Counted from the first letter of the stretch, positions 35,101 to 47,957 are shown. The stretch is DNA of 64,000 bases from Rhynchosporium graminicola (GCA_900074885.1 FJUW01000007.1:548704-612703); one strand, 5' to 3'. The notes: generated from the letters alone by a model not told the origin. Numbers and translations: made by a program.

Positions 35101-35231
35101 GGTGGAGCGATCATAATCACTCGGGTACGATCCCGGCTTTGGAAGAGGTGCAGAGATTCATGCCACAGTGGGCGGTGGTAACAAAATTGGCGGATGGACT
35201 GGTTGAGGGCAGCAAGGCTTTTATTGTCTGA
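32145..35231 (+). CDS. pff1: Vacuolar membrane protease Pff1 (M28 family)
   Basis: A single open frame of 1028 residues, the usual length of filamentous-fungal Pff1. The start MRWYNPFAFVPM matches the conserved family N-terminus and a first membrane segment follows (about residues 11-33). The lumenal M28 zinc-peptidase domain has the expected ligands: H218 (NAHID), D230 (GATDDGMG), E264/E265 (NNGEEDG, catalytic base and ligand), E290 (NLEGAG) and H362 (YHTDQDD). About eight further hydrophobic segments follow from residue 430, separated by an acidic cytosolic loop (about 630-660, with DAEDDNNDDEEPSEE), then a C-terminal lumenal domain. The family is an intrinsic vacuolar membrane metalloprotease with few known substrates. 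All metal ligands are present, so it is probably active. No intron is needed. It is the first intact gene beside the transposon block. Confidence 0.93.
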   Translation: MRWYNPFAFVPMAVTLVTCAVYLAILIPLLIVHETVPSAPANPTVYRGLNLTEAWLDLEELSNGYHPFNSRRNDEIRNWLLSRVEEILDSNGVKFEKGETVNVVQEGIQDSADSISHDGRVSSVPTRGLRDRSADHIAGRNEPPAVIIFNDLVSNYTSNALTSIGVSGRKLGSSVYFEGNNIIVYIRGTEDEGEDWWKPVPPYTHRVHGKGGVMVNAHIDSVSTGYGATDDGMGVVTALQLVKYYTTEGNTPKKGVIVLLNNGEEDGLYGAKAFLSHPMATFVHTFLNLEGAGAGGRAMLFRSTDSEVTRAYASARHPFGTVVSADGFGLGVIRSETDYVVFREEGYRGLDVAFYEPRARYHTDQDDAKHASRNSLWHMLSASVSTMDYLTLNTKDFIGSRGDHDNGKVKNGGGSDGVWFDLFGTVMAVFGLRTLFAWSLTLLITSPLVLMLVSYVLVRQDKYYLFAGSVKPEGHESEAVSLQGWRGAFRYPFVLLISSAFTVGAAFLLRKFNPLIVYSSQYAVWSMSLSLFFCVFWFLMASWNFARPSALHRTYALIWMFILGWLVLVGATVFQDRYKVGAGYIFVFYEAVIFAAALIGLCELFALPKKSSVVEAAHDEHETRDALEAVPHSDAIIVSGDAEDDNNDDEEPSEETPLMGGKTYRSGIGATFARGYQRVVSPQHDVADAVDGAGDETIAFGDEQKWSSKMPTWTWLLQFLLLGPFIIVVVGQVGLLIVGALFQTGSDGSPLLLPYLFISLFSILLILPVTPFMHRITHHVPTFFFLIFIGTLIYNLVAFPFSANNRFKAYFQQTVDLDSGINRVTLAGIEEFVRDIITEIPSAAGQNISCTSKNTVRQGLSQCTWGGIPPRVVDNVEEGVPPEKGYKDWMKFQVTRAKNSNKATFNISAVDTKACIIRFNDPFTAFTVHGAAKPNGKWDNVPESGSDQIKLWHRDWDREWIVDVEWPVSEGKTEGDEGRSGRVVCWWSDHNHSGTIPALEEVQRFMPQWAVVTKLADGLVEGSKAFIV

Positions 35232-36977
35232 TTTGCTTGTTTTTGAGGTGGTGAAATTGCTTATACGTGATGGGTTGCGGTAATGCTGATGATATGATAC
35301 CAGTACGACTGTGCGTACATAGAATGGAATGAATAATTGTTACCCACAAGCTTCCGAAGGTCAGCTGCAGGCATACATAAATTAGAAATGACTTGGACAT
35401 GAGGCAAGGAAAGAGCCTTCCCTGATTTGTTACATAAATGACATTACGAAATCGCTGAAATCATGAATGTTCCATTGATATCATGATTCAAGGACTGCAC
35501 AAACCCTGCTTCCTTTATGTTTCCAGCTCCAAACATCAAGCTGGAGCAAACAGTAATTGAAACGAACACTTTCTAGAGATTGCCCCTCACTTCTAGATGA
35601 CACATAAGTACTGCGACTATCCCAGCTAACTTATGCGTAGAGTGGGTCTCACAACTTTTTGACCAGCTTCCAGACAGATGTTCTTAAAGGAACTTGGTGG
35701 GTCATGTTCACTCTTAAGATAGCCGTGATCAGAGTCGTAGAAGTCAGGCCCTTAATTAGCGTCGCAGACGCGAAAGCGACTCGATATAAAATAATGCAAA
35801 GAAAACACACGCGATGCTAACCCACATTTAGGAGAGAAGGAAATGAAAACCTGTTGGGTTGACCTCCAAGATAATTGAACCTTGCTGGTGTATTTGCAAG
35901 AAAGAGAGATAAATGACAGAGTAGCGAGATATATGCATGCATTCTTTGTGATATATATTGGAAACCTTCAAAGGTAAAGACAACACTTGGGCGAAAACTG
36001 CATTGAATGAGGGTGGAGGGCAAGATGTATATATGCAGACAATCATAATGATATGTATTATGAATCTCAAGAAGACAAGGGTACGTATACATAAATCCTG
36101 CATTAAAAGCAGACTTGAAACTACTGAGACAAATCCAATATATCCATAAGAGGATACCATACGTAAGACTACAACTTCTATGTTTGTGTGTCGCAATACT
36201 TGTCACTTGCTTTTGAGTAGGCTTCAACGGATGATTTGGCGATCTGCAAGCTCTAGAATACATTGGAAGTAATTCCAAACTTCGGACGACGAATTGCCGC
36301 AATTCACATAATCACGTCACGGCCTTACTATCTTAAGTTGAATTTCCTACATTGATCTGCACCAAATTGGAACCATACTACTACATCATCGAAGTAAAGA
36401 TTCCTCTTCGGACAAGAATCATCTCTCATCGTTCGAGACTAAATAACAATTTAGTAAGTCTCTACAAAATAACCTTGATCCTTCCGGTGAAGAAGACCTA
36501 TTACTTTGGTTGCGTACAAGTCCATAACCATATGGATATATTCTCCCTATCAAAGTGCCAGAAAAGAAAAAGAAAGGACTCCAGACTCAAAGACCAAAGG
36601 ATGCTGCTTAAATAGTAAATATATCTCTTCTGCTCCTCACCTTTAAATACAAATTTGGGCAGCCTTCGCGCTACTTTGTCAATTTGTAACTCACTTTCAA
36701 GTTTCTACCTGATTTTGGTTTCTTTCACTTCGAACAATATCTTCCTAGTCACATCTCACTAGCTTCCCTTTCGAGCTCTCCCCTGCTTTTCGTTCGCTAA
36801 CCTTCTATAAAGTGCACCTCTGTCGATACTAATCTTCCTACCTAGCTCTACCTCTCATCACATACCAAGATCCGTGCACCTGCACCACCAAGGGCTTCTC
36901 TTTACAACCTTAGAGATCAGAACCTTCCAATCTTTTTTACGTTAACGAGAACTGTCCAGACTATCCTTAACGCCGAT
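35232..36977. other. Intergenic, no gene seen
   Basis: Contains the pff1 3' region and a pyrimidine-rich stretch (about 36660-36960) of the kind found in fungal promoters and 5' leaders ahead of the next gene. Open frames here, such as 35817-36302 on the minus strand, are short, low in conserved-looking sequence, and not believed. Confidence 0.5.
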
Positions 36978-38024
36978 ATGGATTCTACTCGTGCCAACTA
37001 CAGAGATAAGATTAAGGCCAAGGCTCGAGAGGAGGATCATCGTCTCGTCAGACAGATGAAAGAGAGTGATCTACGAAACAGGTCTCTCGGGGATAAAAAG
37101 AAAAAACGTCTTGCCGAGTTTTCTAAGAGTGTGGTTCGTCTAGCTGTTCACTATTCGAAATCTTAACTAACACTAATTCTGTAGCAGTCTGTATGCGACT
37201 GGATCGCGCCTGGATTCTACTATAACCGCGACAGTAGTACCACGATTCCTAAGGCTGTTACGGATCTCGAAGAGTGGAAGTTGATCGTACTAAAGGTGAA
37301 AAATGATCGCAGGACTCAGGATGTAGATGCTTCATCGCTTGGTCCTTTCATAGCCACACACATGAAGGGATCTGTTGAAAGAAGAGCTCGTTTGGAGCAT
37401 GCGAAGATGCTGGAGGGTATCTTTATTGAGCGTACGATTGCTCTTCCGGTTGACAAAGCTGCTGTACCAAAGGTCGATGAGAGCAAGAAGATCGCCAAGG
37501 TTCCAGCAGGCCCTTTGCCCATCTACAGAAACCCCCCTCCAAAGGACGTCTTTAAGGCCATTCCTCAGTCCTCCTCATCCCCCACCGGACTCCGAAAGCG
37601 CGAGCTAGTCCGCCAAGGTAGCGTTCGAACTCAACCACTCCGGTTCAACGAGGATCCAGTTTTGCTCAACCGCGATACGGGGCGTTACAGCGACACCGTC
37701 TGTCCTCCTCGCACTCCAATCACCGCTGCTGGATTCACCTTCGCGCCCAAAGACCCGATGGCAAGCAGCCAGCTCCTTACACCGGCTGTGAAGCCTACTG
37801 TCCATTTCAAACCTTTCGCCGTCAAGTCCGCCGCCGCAGCTTCAACAGTTCCTCCCACCACAGCGGTTCCACAGAAGGCAGTTTTCAAGGCAAAGAAGGA
37901 GATGGATGCCTTGGAGGGTAAGGTACTTCGCTTGGCAGAGAGGAAGATTCATTTGGAGGGAGGAAAGGCTCTTGAGAATGGCTGGTTCGAGATAGCCGAT
38001 GATGCGGATTGGGATTTCTGCTAG
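36978..38024 (+). CDS. Uncharacterised protein, two exons
   Basis: Exon 1 runs from the ATG to 37130 and exon 2 from 37185 to the stop, joined in phase 0 across a 54-nt intron with a CTAAC branch point and CTGTAG acceptor; the donor GTGGTT is unusual, so the exact donor is uncertain. The spliced product is about 330 residues. The N-terminus is highly charged (DKIKAKAREEDHRLVRQ, then DKKKKR). A middle part has DWIAPGFYYNRDSS and a LEEWKLIVLKVKNDRRT segment that could be a small folded region. The C-terminal half is proline/alanine-rich and probably disordered, ending in a charged DDADWDF tail. I recognise no domain and propose no function. The strong coding character of exon 2 and the clean phase support a real gene. 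Confidence 0.65.
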
Positions 38025-40519
38025 GCTATTTCTGGCGGGTTTGGAGATTTTGGTGGCATCTGCGTCTATGGATGTCGTGGAACAAATTCCATTATTGAGA
38101 GAATTGGGGGATGATTAATGAGCTGGGTAGATGAATGATAAGCCACTCAACTCTGCCCTGAAAATGATCTTGTGATGTTATGAGAGACAATCGACAGCCT
38201 GGATCTGGTGTCCTGAGAGTCTTTTATGAAAACTTAATAAGAAGTCCGAGATTTGGTGGATAGACAAATGATTCCTAGCTCACTTACGAGATAGTTTCAC
38301 GGCATTCAAAACACAGTCCCATCTGTAAAAATAACCAGATATACCAAAAGACCTCTCTTCTCTCAGCATCCTAAATCAGCTTCACGAAACCCTAACCGCC
38401 ATCCATGCCTTCATTAAATCTCTCAACCAACATCTTTCCTCTCAAAATCTCGAAAGTAACCTCTGAGACCACTAAACCCACAACGATTGATATAACACGT
38501 ACGGATATCTCAAACAACCTCTTCCCAAAATTCCAAATCATCTCATGGAATGGAATGAATCGAGTACCAGCACGACATCCTTCGCGCGACCAAATCCAAT
38601 ACCTAGGGAAGGAAGCAAGTAAGCAATTCGCCGGAAGTGGTATCAGGGCTGCAGAATGCCTGTAAGGATGCTATGATTACGGCCGGCAGATATCCATGAA
38701 CTGATACAGCACGTCAGACCCACCACCACCTGATCGGATGCCGTGTTACATTACATATAAAAGGATCGTCAAGCCACTCCAGAAACTCCTCATGTGTATG
38801 TAGCAGCCTCACTCCTTCCTTCCCCCTTCAATGTCCCCATCTTCGAACCTCCACAGAATATGAAAGGAAAAATGTAATGTCGAAATAAATCGCCTTCCTC
38901 TCCTCTCCTCTCCTGGAGATAGATAGATGTGCCGGTATTATCTGTATCGGTCCAGGAAATAGGCTGATGGAATATAAATTATCCTTTCGGATTGATTTTG
39001 CTTCGTGTTTCGCTAGCCTAGGTTTGAAAAATAGATGGAAAGAAGTGTAAGACTGGCAGGTTATTATCAGTGCGTTTGCGACTAACATACCTACCTACCT
39101 GAATAAGCTCGTGACATGAGTTCATTCCATCATATTTCCTCAGGCTCTTTCTCGCCGACTACTAATCCAAGTCCTATCCCTTCATCACATCATACCCCCT
39201 TCCTCCCCAATATATGCCATCAATCCTTCCAAAACATCCTCCTCCTAGGAATTGCCTGACTTGCGCGCATTACAGAAATTTACATTCCTCTTTCCGCGCC
39301 GTGGATTGATGGATGAGCAGAATAAAGTGAAGTGTACATAGGTACGGAAGGGGGTTGTCAGTGATTCTCGTCCATCATAATATCTATATATGAAAACTAT
39401 GTGGCCAAATTCGCATCTTCGACACTGTTCTATGGAACACATTACCCAGCGACTTATAGCGATAGACGAGACCCACCTCTATCCCCCTTTCGTACTCAAG
39501 GTAAGGAAGCGAACATCAACACACTAAAAACAACCTAGGCGAGGGATCCTGAACCTGAACCTTAACCTGCTGAGCTGAGCTGCTTAAATCCACTCGTGCC
39601 CCGTCCGGTCTGGTGGGCAGCATTCATTACACAATATGCCACATACATAAACCGTGACGTGACGAAGTTAGCCACACCATCTGTGTCATCGCTGCTGCTG
39701 CTGCTATTTCTTTCCTCTTTCAAAAAGACTCACTTCGCTGGGTTCCACTCCTATCCTATACGACTGACTAGTCGAAGCAAAAATGATGGATGGGTTCTCG
39801 TGATGATGAGGGAGTGCGCACTTGAGTGAGAGAGGGTGCATGGGTGCTGAAGGGGGAGGGGGTTGGGTTGGTCGATGATAATTCCCAACTGCCTACCTTC
39901 CATTGCGCAGGGACGTGCACGCATGCACGGCAAGGTAAGGTAAGCAAAGCACCATTCCATACCCTCACCTGGCTGATTTAAAAAAGCCAATGGAGGCTAG
40001 CAATGTTTTCGAGGGGAGCACAATTACTCATGGGTGTGTCTACTATCCACAATCCATTACCCTCCACCTTGCACGAAAAGATTACCGTAACTATAGCCTG
40101 GAACCTGGACTGACATTGAGCTCACATCCAGAAAGGCTATTGATCCCACCCCACCTCTTCTTGTCGGGAACCTGAAATCCGGTGGTTGATGTTTTGGAAT
40201 GGCGTCTCGATACATCATATCACATGAATCAGAGCAGAACATAACACATCCAGCCCATCCAGACAATGAAGGCAGAATATTGAGAGAGGTGGAATTGTAT
40301 CTTGATTAAGACAAAATGTACCAAAACAAACTATTTAACAAACAATACAAGGTAAAAAGAAAAAAACGCCCCTGGAATCCATCCCAGCCCAGCCCAGCCC
40401 ATCCTTTTTATCGGCAAAATTTGACCAAACTAGCCATGCTATGCAAACACACATCTTCCTCTCCATCATCCCTTATTCCCTCTACTTCCCCATCCACTCT
40501 CCTCATCTCCACCACCGCA
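38025..40519. other. Intergenic, no convincing gene
   Basis: The longest stretch without a supported gene in this part. An 86-codon frame at 38405-38665 (+) has a plausible ATG and ends beside a GTAAGG that could be a donor, but no exon partner was found. Several short CT-rich and GCTGCT tracts are present (for example 39690-39715). Nothing else recognised. Confidence 0.5.
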
Positions 40520-43500
40520 CTATTTCATCTTACTCAAGAAACCTCCCAGATCAAACTCCTCTTCATACTGCTTATCATCCCACAACTCCCCTAAATCATC
40601 CAACCAGCCCTTCTTCCCCTTCTCCCTAACCTCACCCGTCGCATCCACCATATCCTCTTCATTACCTCCATCACCATTACCAGCCGGTTTATCGATACCG
40701 TCTGCTGTTTCGCCGAGATTAAAAAGGTCAAGGATTTGGTCTGTTTCCATGGTGCCGAGACCGGCGTTTTGTTGGTTGACTACTGTTGATGCTACGTCAA
40801 TTTTGAAGCGTTGGAGCCTGTAGAGGATTGAATTAGCTTTGTGTTCTTTCGAGTGAAGAAAAGGTTGAATTTCTGAGGTGGGGATGTAACATGAAAGGGA
40901 ATACTAACGACATGATCTTCTCCTCTAACGTCCCCCTCGTAATCAGCCGATAAACATTAACAACCTTCTTCTGCCCAATTCTATGTGCGCGGTCCATAGC
41001 CTGCAAATCTTTCTGCGGATTCCAATCATGCTCGACGAAAATAACCGTATCGGCACCAGTCAAATTCAGACCCAGACCACCAACACTTGTCGTCAAAAGC
41101 AGACAATCATAACTAGGATCAGAATTGAATTTATTGACGATGTCTTGACGTTTCGATGCGTCGACTGAACCGTCCATACGCAGGAATTGCACGGAGGGAA
41201 GCATCTTTTTCAAAACGTCGTTTTGAACCATGTCGAGCATCTCTTTCATTTGGCAGAAAATGAGGGCGCGGTGGGGTGAGACAAAAGATGTTTCGGTCGT
41301 GACTTCGTTTTCGGAGGAGGGCTCGTTGCCGATTCCGCAGTCAACGAGGAGGTCGCGGAGGGCGGTGAGTTTAGGTGCGTGGATGGGGTCGCGGAGACTA
41401 GTTCCTTGTTTCGCGAGGAGCTTTTGCGTCTCTTCGTATTGCTTGTGTCCCTCTTTCATGACGAGAGCCGGGGAGTTGCAAAGTTTGCGCATGTATTGCA
41501 GAGCTTGGAAGATGTGCTGTTTGGCTTCTTTGTCGCCGGAAGAGGCTTTCTCAGCGAGGGTTTTGCCTTCTTTTTTGGTGAAATCTTCGAAAAGTTTCTT
41601 TTGGAGGTCGCTGAGGTCGCAGTAGTAGTTTTGGAGGATCTTGGGGGGAAGGTCGTCGAGGACTTCTTCTTTGAGGCGACGGAGGAGGAAGGGTAGGACT
41701 TGTTTGTGGAGTGCCTCGATGGCGAGGGCGCCGGCTTCTTGTTCTTTGGAGGAGGATTTGCTGTATCGACTTGCTGCGATGGGTTTCGCAAATCGGTCGA
41801 GGAAGACTTTTTCTGTACCCAAGAAGCCGGGCATGAGAAAGTCGAACAGAGACCAGAGCTCCAGAACGTTGTTCTGAATTGGTGTACCGGACAGGATAAC
41901 TCTGTGGTTGCTGAGGAGTTTCTTGACTGCCATTGTAACCTTTGCTCTGGGGTTCTTAATCAGATGGCCTTCATCCAGGACCAGATAATTCCAATTCATG
42001 GCTGTGAGTAGATCGGCATCATTCCGGCAGATGTCATAGGATGTGATGACGATATCAGTCTTTCCTAGCTGTCCTTGAAGGCGAGCTCGATCTGCAGGAG
42101 GACCAACATAGGCTGTGCATGTAAGGAATGGTGCGTATGTGTTGATTTCCATCTGCCAGTGACCAGACAGCGTAGGAGGGCATACGATCAGCGAGGGCAT
42201 TCTTCGGGCATCAGGAGACCCAGTCTTGGAGAATTCCTCGGCTCGATTGTGGTGATCACTCGCCACGATACATAGTGTTTGCAAAGTCTTGCCAAGACCC
42301 ATATCATCGCAAAGAATGCCATGAAGATGGTACTTGTTCAAGAAGTTCAACCAATTGACACCTTCTTGCTGGTAAGATCTGAGTTCCGCCTTGATAGCGA
42401 CTGGAATGTTGAATGGTTCCACCTTGTGGGGATCCAACAGTTGTGCGATGAACGTTCTCTCTCGGTCACGACCCTTCAGTAGCTCTTGAGACAGACCAGG
42501 TGGATCTGGAATACCAGCTTCAAGCGGTACGAGCTTGACCAGCGTAGCGAATGTGGTTGTCGCAATAATACGCACATCGTTATCGGAATCACTCATCCGA
42601 CCGAGGACGGGTACGATGAGGAAAATGACATATGGGAGAATATTGTCACCCATGACATGGATGAGGTGGTAAATCGCTTCAATAGCACCTTGACGATAAT
42701 TCAAATCGATCGGGTTACTGATCGACGGCAGGACCTTTTCGACAAGCATAGTCATAGCTTCAACCGTCATGACACTGCATACCGTTGCAAGACATTTGGC
42801 AGCCATGTATCTGAAGACTGACAGTTCCGAATGCAGTGCTCTGATGACCAATGGTAGGAGCTTGATAACAAAGGGGTACACGTCCTTGTGCAAAGTCGGC
42901 GTCAAAGCACGAAGAACGGACATACCGTCCACAGCCGCCTGGCCGGTCTCCTTTTCTGGATCTTTGGTATCTTCAGGAAGGTCGCCGGCAAACGCATGCT
43001 TAAGGGCATCTTCCATAATGGTTTTGAGGGTTGGTACCTTCTCGAGCAGATTGGCGCCGAAGATGTTGGATAGTTGTTCCAAAGCTTCCTTTGCACCTCT
43101 TCTGACGATCCGTGCATTTCTAGCCTCAAGGGCAAACTTTGCGGCATCGGGATGATCTCTTCTGTCTTCCTCTTTTCGGAGTGACAAAATGTTGTCTTTG
43201 AATGCTGCATTAGGCGTAAATTCTGGCGTCTCTGATGTGTCAATACAACTGAATTTTGCCAAGTTCGAGACGACCTTCGCTGCTGGAGCAGCACGACCAC
43301 CATCAGCAAAGAGTTCCACGAGCCTGGCGATCGATGCTGCTGAGCGTTGCTGTAACTCGGCGTTCTCTTCCTTCTTCACACTGTCCATCATGCCCTTGAT
43401 GATGTGAGTTGGCTTCTTAGGTGAATATTTCATCGCTGTCAACGCACTTGCGGCTGCAGCCTTAATCCGAATATCGCGCTGCTCCTTGATAGCCTTGGCA

Positions 43501-46474
43501 GTTTCAATGACTTCAGCGACATTATCTCTGGCTTCAGTCAAGGCTTGTGTTGAGATCAACCGCTGACTAGCTGGCATAGCTTTCTTTAATCTCTCAAAAT
43601 CGTCGTTGACAACCTTGTCGGCTGTTTGGATCGAGAATGCATCAGGTCCAGCTTCCGGCTCGCCTTGAACAACGACGGCAAGAATTGGCAATTTGCCCTG
43701 AGACACTTTACCAACATCGCGGAAAGTATTGAGAAGTTGAGAACACTGTGCCCGAACAAGCTGTGTGAAGCTTACGAGATCTCGGTAATTTGAAGGCCGT
43801 TCGCTCTCTACAATCTGTTGGAGAGGAGTGATGAATCTTGCTGCCTGATTCTTCGAGGTACAATTCTTTGCATATTCATCAACTATCAATGCTGCCGTAA
43901 GCTGTGTTGAGGAGAAAGCAGATGAGAAACTTGGAATGATGTTGCTGTCGTAAGCCTCAAGTTGACCGTCTGGAATGAGCGACATGACTAATCCCATAGC
44001 TCGAGCTGCTGAGACTCGTGATCTGATCAATATATCCATACCAACGAGATCTACGTCACCCTGCATCATATGGCCGTCCACATCGTGCGACGAAGAGGTC
44101 ACGATAGGCTCAGCATTCTTGGTCGACTTCCGTCTCTGTTTCTTAGGTGGCGGTGCTGAGGGTGAGGGTGGCGAGACTGGACGTATTGTAGTGGGCACAA
44201 ACCCACTGGGCATAGAGTATGTGCTCCCTGATGGCTTTTGGAAAAGAGTTGCGTTCATCGGTAGAGGATGTCGGGAAACACCAATAGGGTGAAGTGTAAG
44301 ATCCATGAGAGGACCAACATGTGCTGAGAACTGCTCTGCAAGATCTTCTGGATCTTTGGCAAGATACTTCACCAATGCTTCCCAGACTTGTAATGAAAGG
44401 TTAAGGGTGTCCGGGTTGCGTTCGACGAGGATGTTTTGGTAGATAAGCCTTAGAATCTTCCCATTCAACCAATCTCGAGTGCCTTCGCCTTCAATATTGA
44501 CGAATGTCATGAGCGCTCTCAAAACTGCTGACCGTACTGATGTAATGGTATGTCGGAGGAAGGGGTAAAGTCGGGGTACCAATAAAGCGAAAGATTGCTC
44601 TGGATCTCGTGCCGCATTCTGCTTCATTGCCTCGAGCACTTCGGGGAAACTGCAGAGCTTGGCGAGAAGGTCCATGATCTGACCAGTACTAGCGCTAAGA
44701 TCGTCGCCGAGATTTGACAAACATTCCCAGACAATGTTGATAAGACCATCCAACGCCTCTGGTCGCAGGTTGACAAACTCTTTGGCAATTGGAATAAGTG
44801 TTGCGGCACTCACTGAGCGAACATCGTCGTCAAAGTCGCCAAGACCTTTCATGACAGCTTTGATGACTCCGTCAATCAAATCACTATCTTTCAGTAGGAG
44901 ATCGTTCCGTACAGCTACGAGGTAGCGCAAGCCGATCATACCGCCATGGCAAATGGCCCAACCAGGTTTGGTCAGTTGAAGATCGTCCTGGATCACCATA
45001 CGAAGTAGAATTCGGTGAACGGCAAAGACGGTGGTTGGTAGAAGATGAATAAGTAAAGCACCCAGTGTCTGTCCAACAGTTTCGCGAATTGGGGCTACCA
45101 CCGTATCTGAGACATAATCGCCAAATCGGTCCAGCATGAAGATGCAGCATAACCGACAGGCAAGATCATCCAGATATCTGCGGTTGGCGGTGTCGTTTTC
45201 CGCACGTGTCTTTCCCATCGCGCGACCTGCCCCGCCACCATGGACTCGGATTATTTCTCGCAGGCCCATAGCAGCGCCATGCCGCGTCTCCCAAACGGAA
45301 TCGAATAAGTCTACCATGAGAAATTCACACAGCCGCTCATACGGCCATTCACCGCCATCTACCTCTTCCTCCGTCTGAAGTTCGGACTTGATCGGTAGTA
45401 CGGGGCCTTTGAATTCCGAGACGACCTTGCTGTCCTCGTCGACTTCGGAACTTCGGTCGAGATTGAAGTAGTCAGGAACGCCGTTTCCGTTCACCGTGGC
45501 GTCGTCCACGATATCTGACATGGTACTGTCTGCGCTGATGTCTACAGATCCCATGGTACTAGAGCGTCGAATCGATAGATCGACCAGTCTGCTCTTACTT
45601 CCGGCATGTTGCGCCTCACGTTTCCTCTTACGCTTCAGCTGGTTCAGTTGACGCGCACTAAGGCCTGATTCCCCGGAAGGAGTGCTAGGGGCCTTTTCCT
45701 GGCTGCCATTCGGAGGTCTGGCTAAGGACAATGAGACGCCATTTGGTCTGGGCGGGGGTAAATCCATGTCCATATCCTCCTCCAAGTACTCTCCTAGTAA
45801 CCCTAGTCGACCGGCCAGGGTTTTCTTCTGATGCTCGAGCCGCTGTGCTGGATCCAGCTGCGCAAGAGCATAGTCGATACTCTTACCGTCTCCTCGACTC
45901 AGCTCTTTTCCATATTTGAGGATTGACACGAGATCAAGTGTTCCGAGACTTAGTTGACCCTCGACGAATGGCAAGTCATCGACTGCTTCTTCTTTCTTGA
46001 TTGGTTGATTTGCTTCTTCTTCTTCTTCTTCTTCTCCTTCTTCTTCTTCTTCCTTCTTTTCGCTCTTTGCAAATCCATCGTCTGCATTTGGATCGTACTT
46101 CTTGGCGTTGTCGACGATTCCTCCCAGAGCTTTAGCAGCTGCTATCCGAGTGTCCCATGTCTTGTGACGGAGGTAAGGGACCACTCGAGTGAGAAGGTTG
46201 AACAGCTCTTCGGGGTGTGCTTTCTGAACATCAGCCAGTTGCTGAGCCGCTGTATTCCGGATCAGCTGAGTACTTCCCGTCTCCAAGAGCCTGGAAATCT
46301 GTCAGCATATCTTTGGTGGTCATAAGATAGGGACTGGACTCATATGATCCAATGACAGCAGGGCATGGGGAGGGTACTCACGTGACAAGCCGATCAAGTC
46401 TGTTCGCACGTGATGTTAGCGTGGATCCGGGTCCGAGTTGCTGGGGTCTATCGAAACTCTTACCTTGAGGCCAT
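40520..46474 (-). CDS. mot1: TBP-associated Snf2-family ATPase Mot1 (BTAF1/TAF172 orthologue)
   Basis: Four exons: 46474-46464 (11 nt), 46399-46382 (18 nt), 46290-40909 and 40817-40520; introns of 64, 91 and 91 nt with GTAAGA, GTGAGT and GTTAGT donors and CAG acceptors. Spliced length is 5709 nt, 1902 residues, close to yeast Mot1 (1867). The small exons restore the family N-terminus (MASRLDRLVTLLETGS). The protein has N-terminal HEAT-type repeats, an acidic Glu tract near residue 90, a nuclear-type basic stretch (QLKRKRKREAQ), more HEAT repeats, then the Snf2 ATPase: DDMGLGKT with Lys1344, the family-specific DEGH box at 1449-1452, SGTPIQNN, and the helicase C lobe with QAMDRAHRIGQ. The C-terminal exon carries the conserved LFNL and GWLDDLGELWDD tail. 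Mot1 uses ATP to remove TBP from DNA in the nucleus. Confidence 0.95.
46382..46399 (-). other. mot1: 18-nt coding microexon of mot1
   Basis: Flanked on the minus strand by CAG at the 5' side and GTGAGT at the 3' side. It supplies six residues (split codons at both ends) that complete the conserved Mot1 N-terminus between the 11-nt exon 1 and the long exon 3. Confidence 0.85.
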
Positions 46475-47921
46475 TTTTGTTTTAACGCCCAACGCAACAA
46501 CGTACGCGCACCGCACTCACTCTATCTTCAGGAAGAGTTCCGATTGATGGTAGGAAACGCCATAAGAAAGTTGAGATCGCGGTCACGACGAAAGGTTAAT
46601 GTTGAAGATTGAGTTGGAGAGATGTATGAGTGGAGTGAGTGGGTGGTGGGTGGTGGGTGGATTGATGAATGATAGAAGCGCAATACGACACAGTGGATGT
46701 GATGTGATGTGATGTCTCTTTACGATGATGAAGTTGATCTTCTTGTCTGCTCCTTCCCTCGATTGTCAGCCCTGTGGTCGGTCTTGTCTGTACCTGGGTA
46801 GCTTGGGTAGCTTGGGTAGCTTGGGTAGGTGCCTAGGTAGGTAGGCAGGTAGGTAGGTAACTATCTGTTGTATCTGGCCAAGAAAAGGTATTGGGAAGCT
46901 GTGGGTGGGTCTCTCCATCCAAGTCGTGCTGCACTTGCCTGGCCCCTGATTGGCCGGCCGATTGTCTTTCCGCGTTTGATCGAAAGGTGAAGGAAGGGAA
47001 GGAAGGAAGGAAGGAAGGCAGGCAGGCTACGGGCTGTAAAGCCAAGCCAGCCACAGGAAGGAATCCCCAGCCAGCCACACGCGACTGCAGCAACGTGACC
47101 AGAAATGAAGAAGATAATTAGATTCCAAAACTGACCGCGAATTATACGCTGGAGTTATCAACTCCGGGTTGTGCAGGTGATGAATGTATAGATAGATGGA
47201 GATCTTGTTTAAGAGCCGCGAAATTGATGGATTGTTTGGGTATCAGCCGGATGTGGTGGTCGTGGTCGTGGTCGTGGTCTTGGTCTTGGGTCGAGATGCA
47301 TTGCTCGCAGGTCGCAAGGGCTGGGCTTCTTGTCTCGTCGGTCGGTCGGTCGGTCGGTCGTACGCAGGCTGAGTGAGCGCAGCAGGCTGAACGCAGCGTC
47401 CGTCTCCTCTCCTCTCCTCTCTTGGGGCCGGGGCGGTCGAGCCTTAAGGGTAAATAAATAGGACCCGCGCGGCCTGCGCCCAGACTATTTTCGCTTGTTT
47501 TAGCGGCGTGGGTCCCCTGTCAATCTCGCCTCACTACTCCGTAAAGGAAGAAGAAGGGAAGGGGAAGGGGAAGATCAATGAGGATGAGGATGAAGATGAA
47601 GATGAAGATGTTCGTCATATCCCACACGATAGGGGCTCGCTCGAATTACTTACACAACACATTGAGAAACAAAGAAAGCAATAATACATATACATATGTA
47701 TGTACATGTATGTACATATATAGATCATCAGCAACCAAAAATCCAATTTCGGGACTATTATCACAAGTCCAGCAGGTCCAGTCGGCAGGAGGAGGACAAA
47801 CACCACCAGCGATGGGAAGGCATTTTTTCTTCGGAGGATCCTTGTCAAATCACAGGAGCCCTGCCCGGTCCTGCAAAGCCTGCAAAGCAAAGAAAGGAAC
47901 ACCACAAAGCAACGCAGAGCG

Positions 47922-47957
47922 GAACAGAACAGAACAGAACAGAACAGAACAGAACAG
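47922..47957. repeat. (GAACA)n pentanucleotide microsatellite
   Basis: About seven perfect units in a row. Confidence 0.9.

Noticed and set aside
35817..36302. Minus-strand 161-codon frame downstream of pff1
   Set aside because: Overlaps another frame of similar length in a different phase; no motif, hydrophobic by AT composition, no intron support.
38405..38665. Small gene of 86 residues
   Set aside because: No recognisable motif, no partner exon, and composition close to the surrounding non-coding DNA; kept only as a note in the intergenic entry.
41230..41696. Plus-strand frames over 100 codons within mot1
   Set aside because: Shadows of the conserved Snf2 ATPase coding sequence on the opposite strand.
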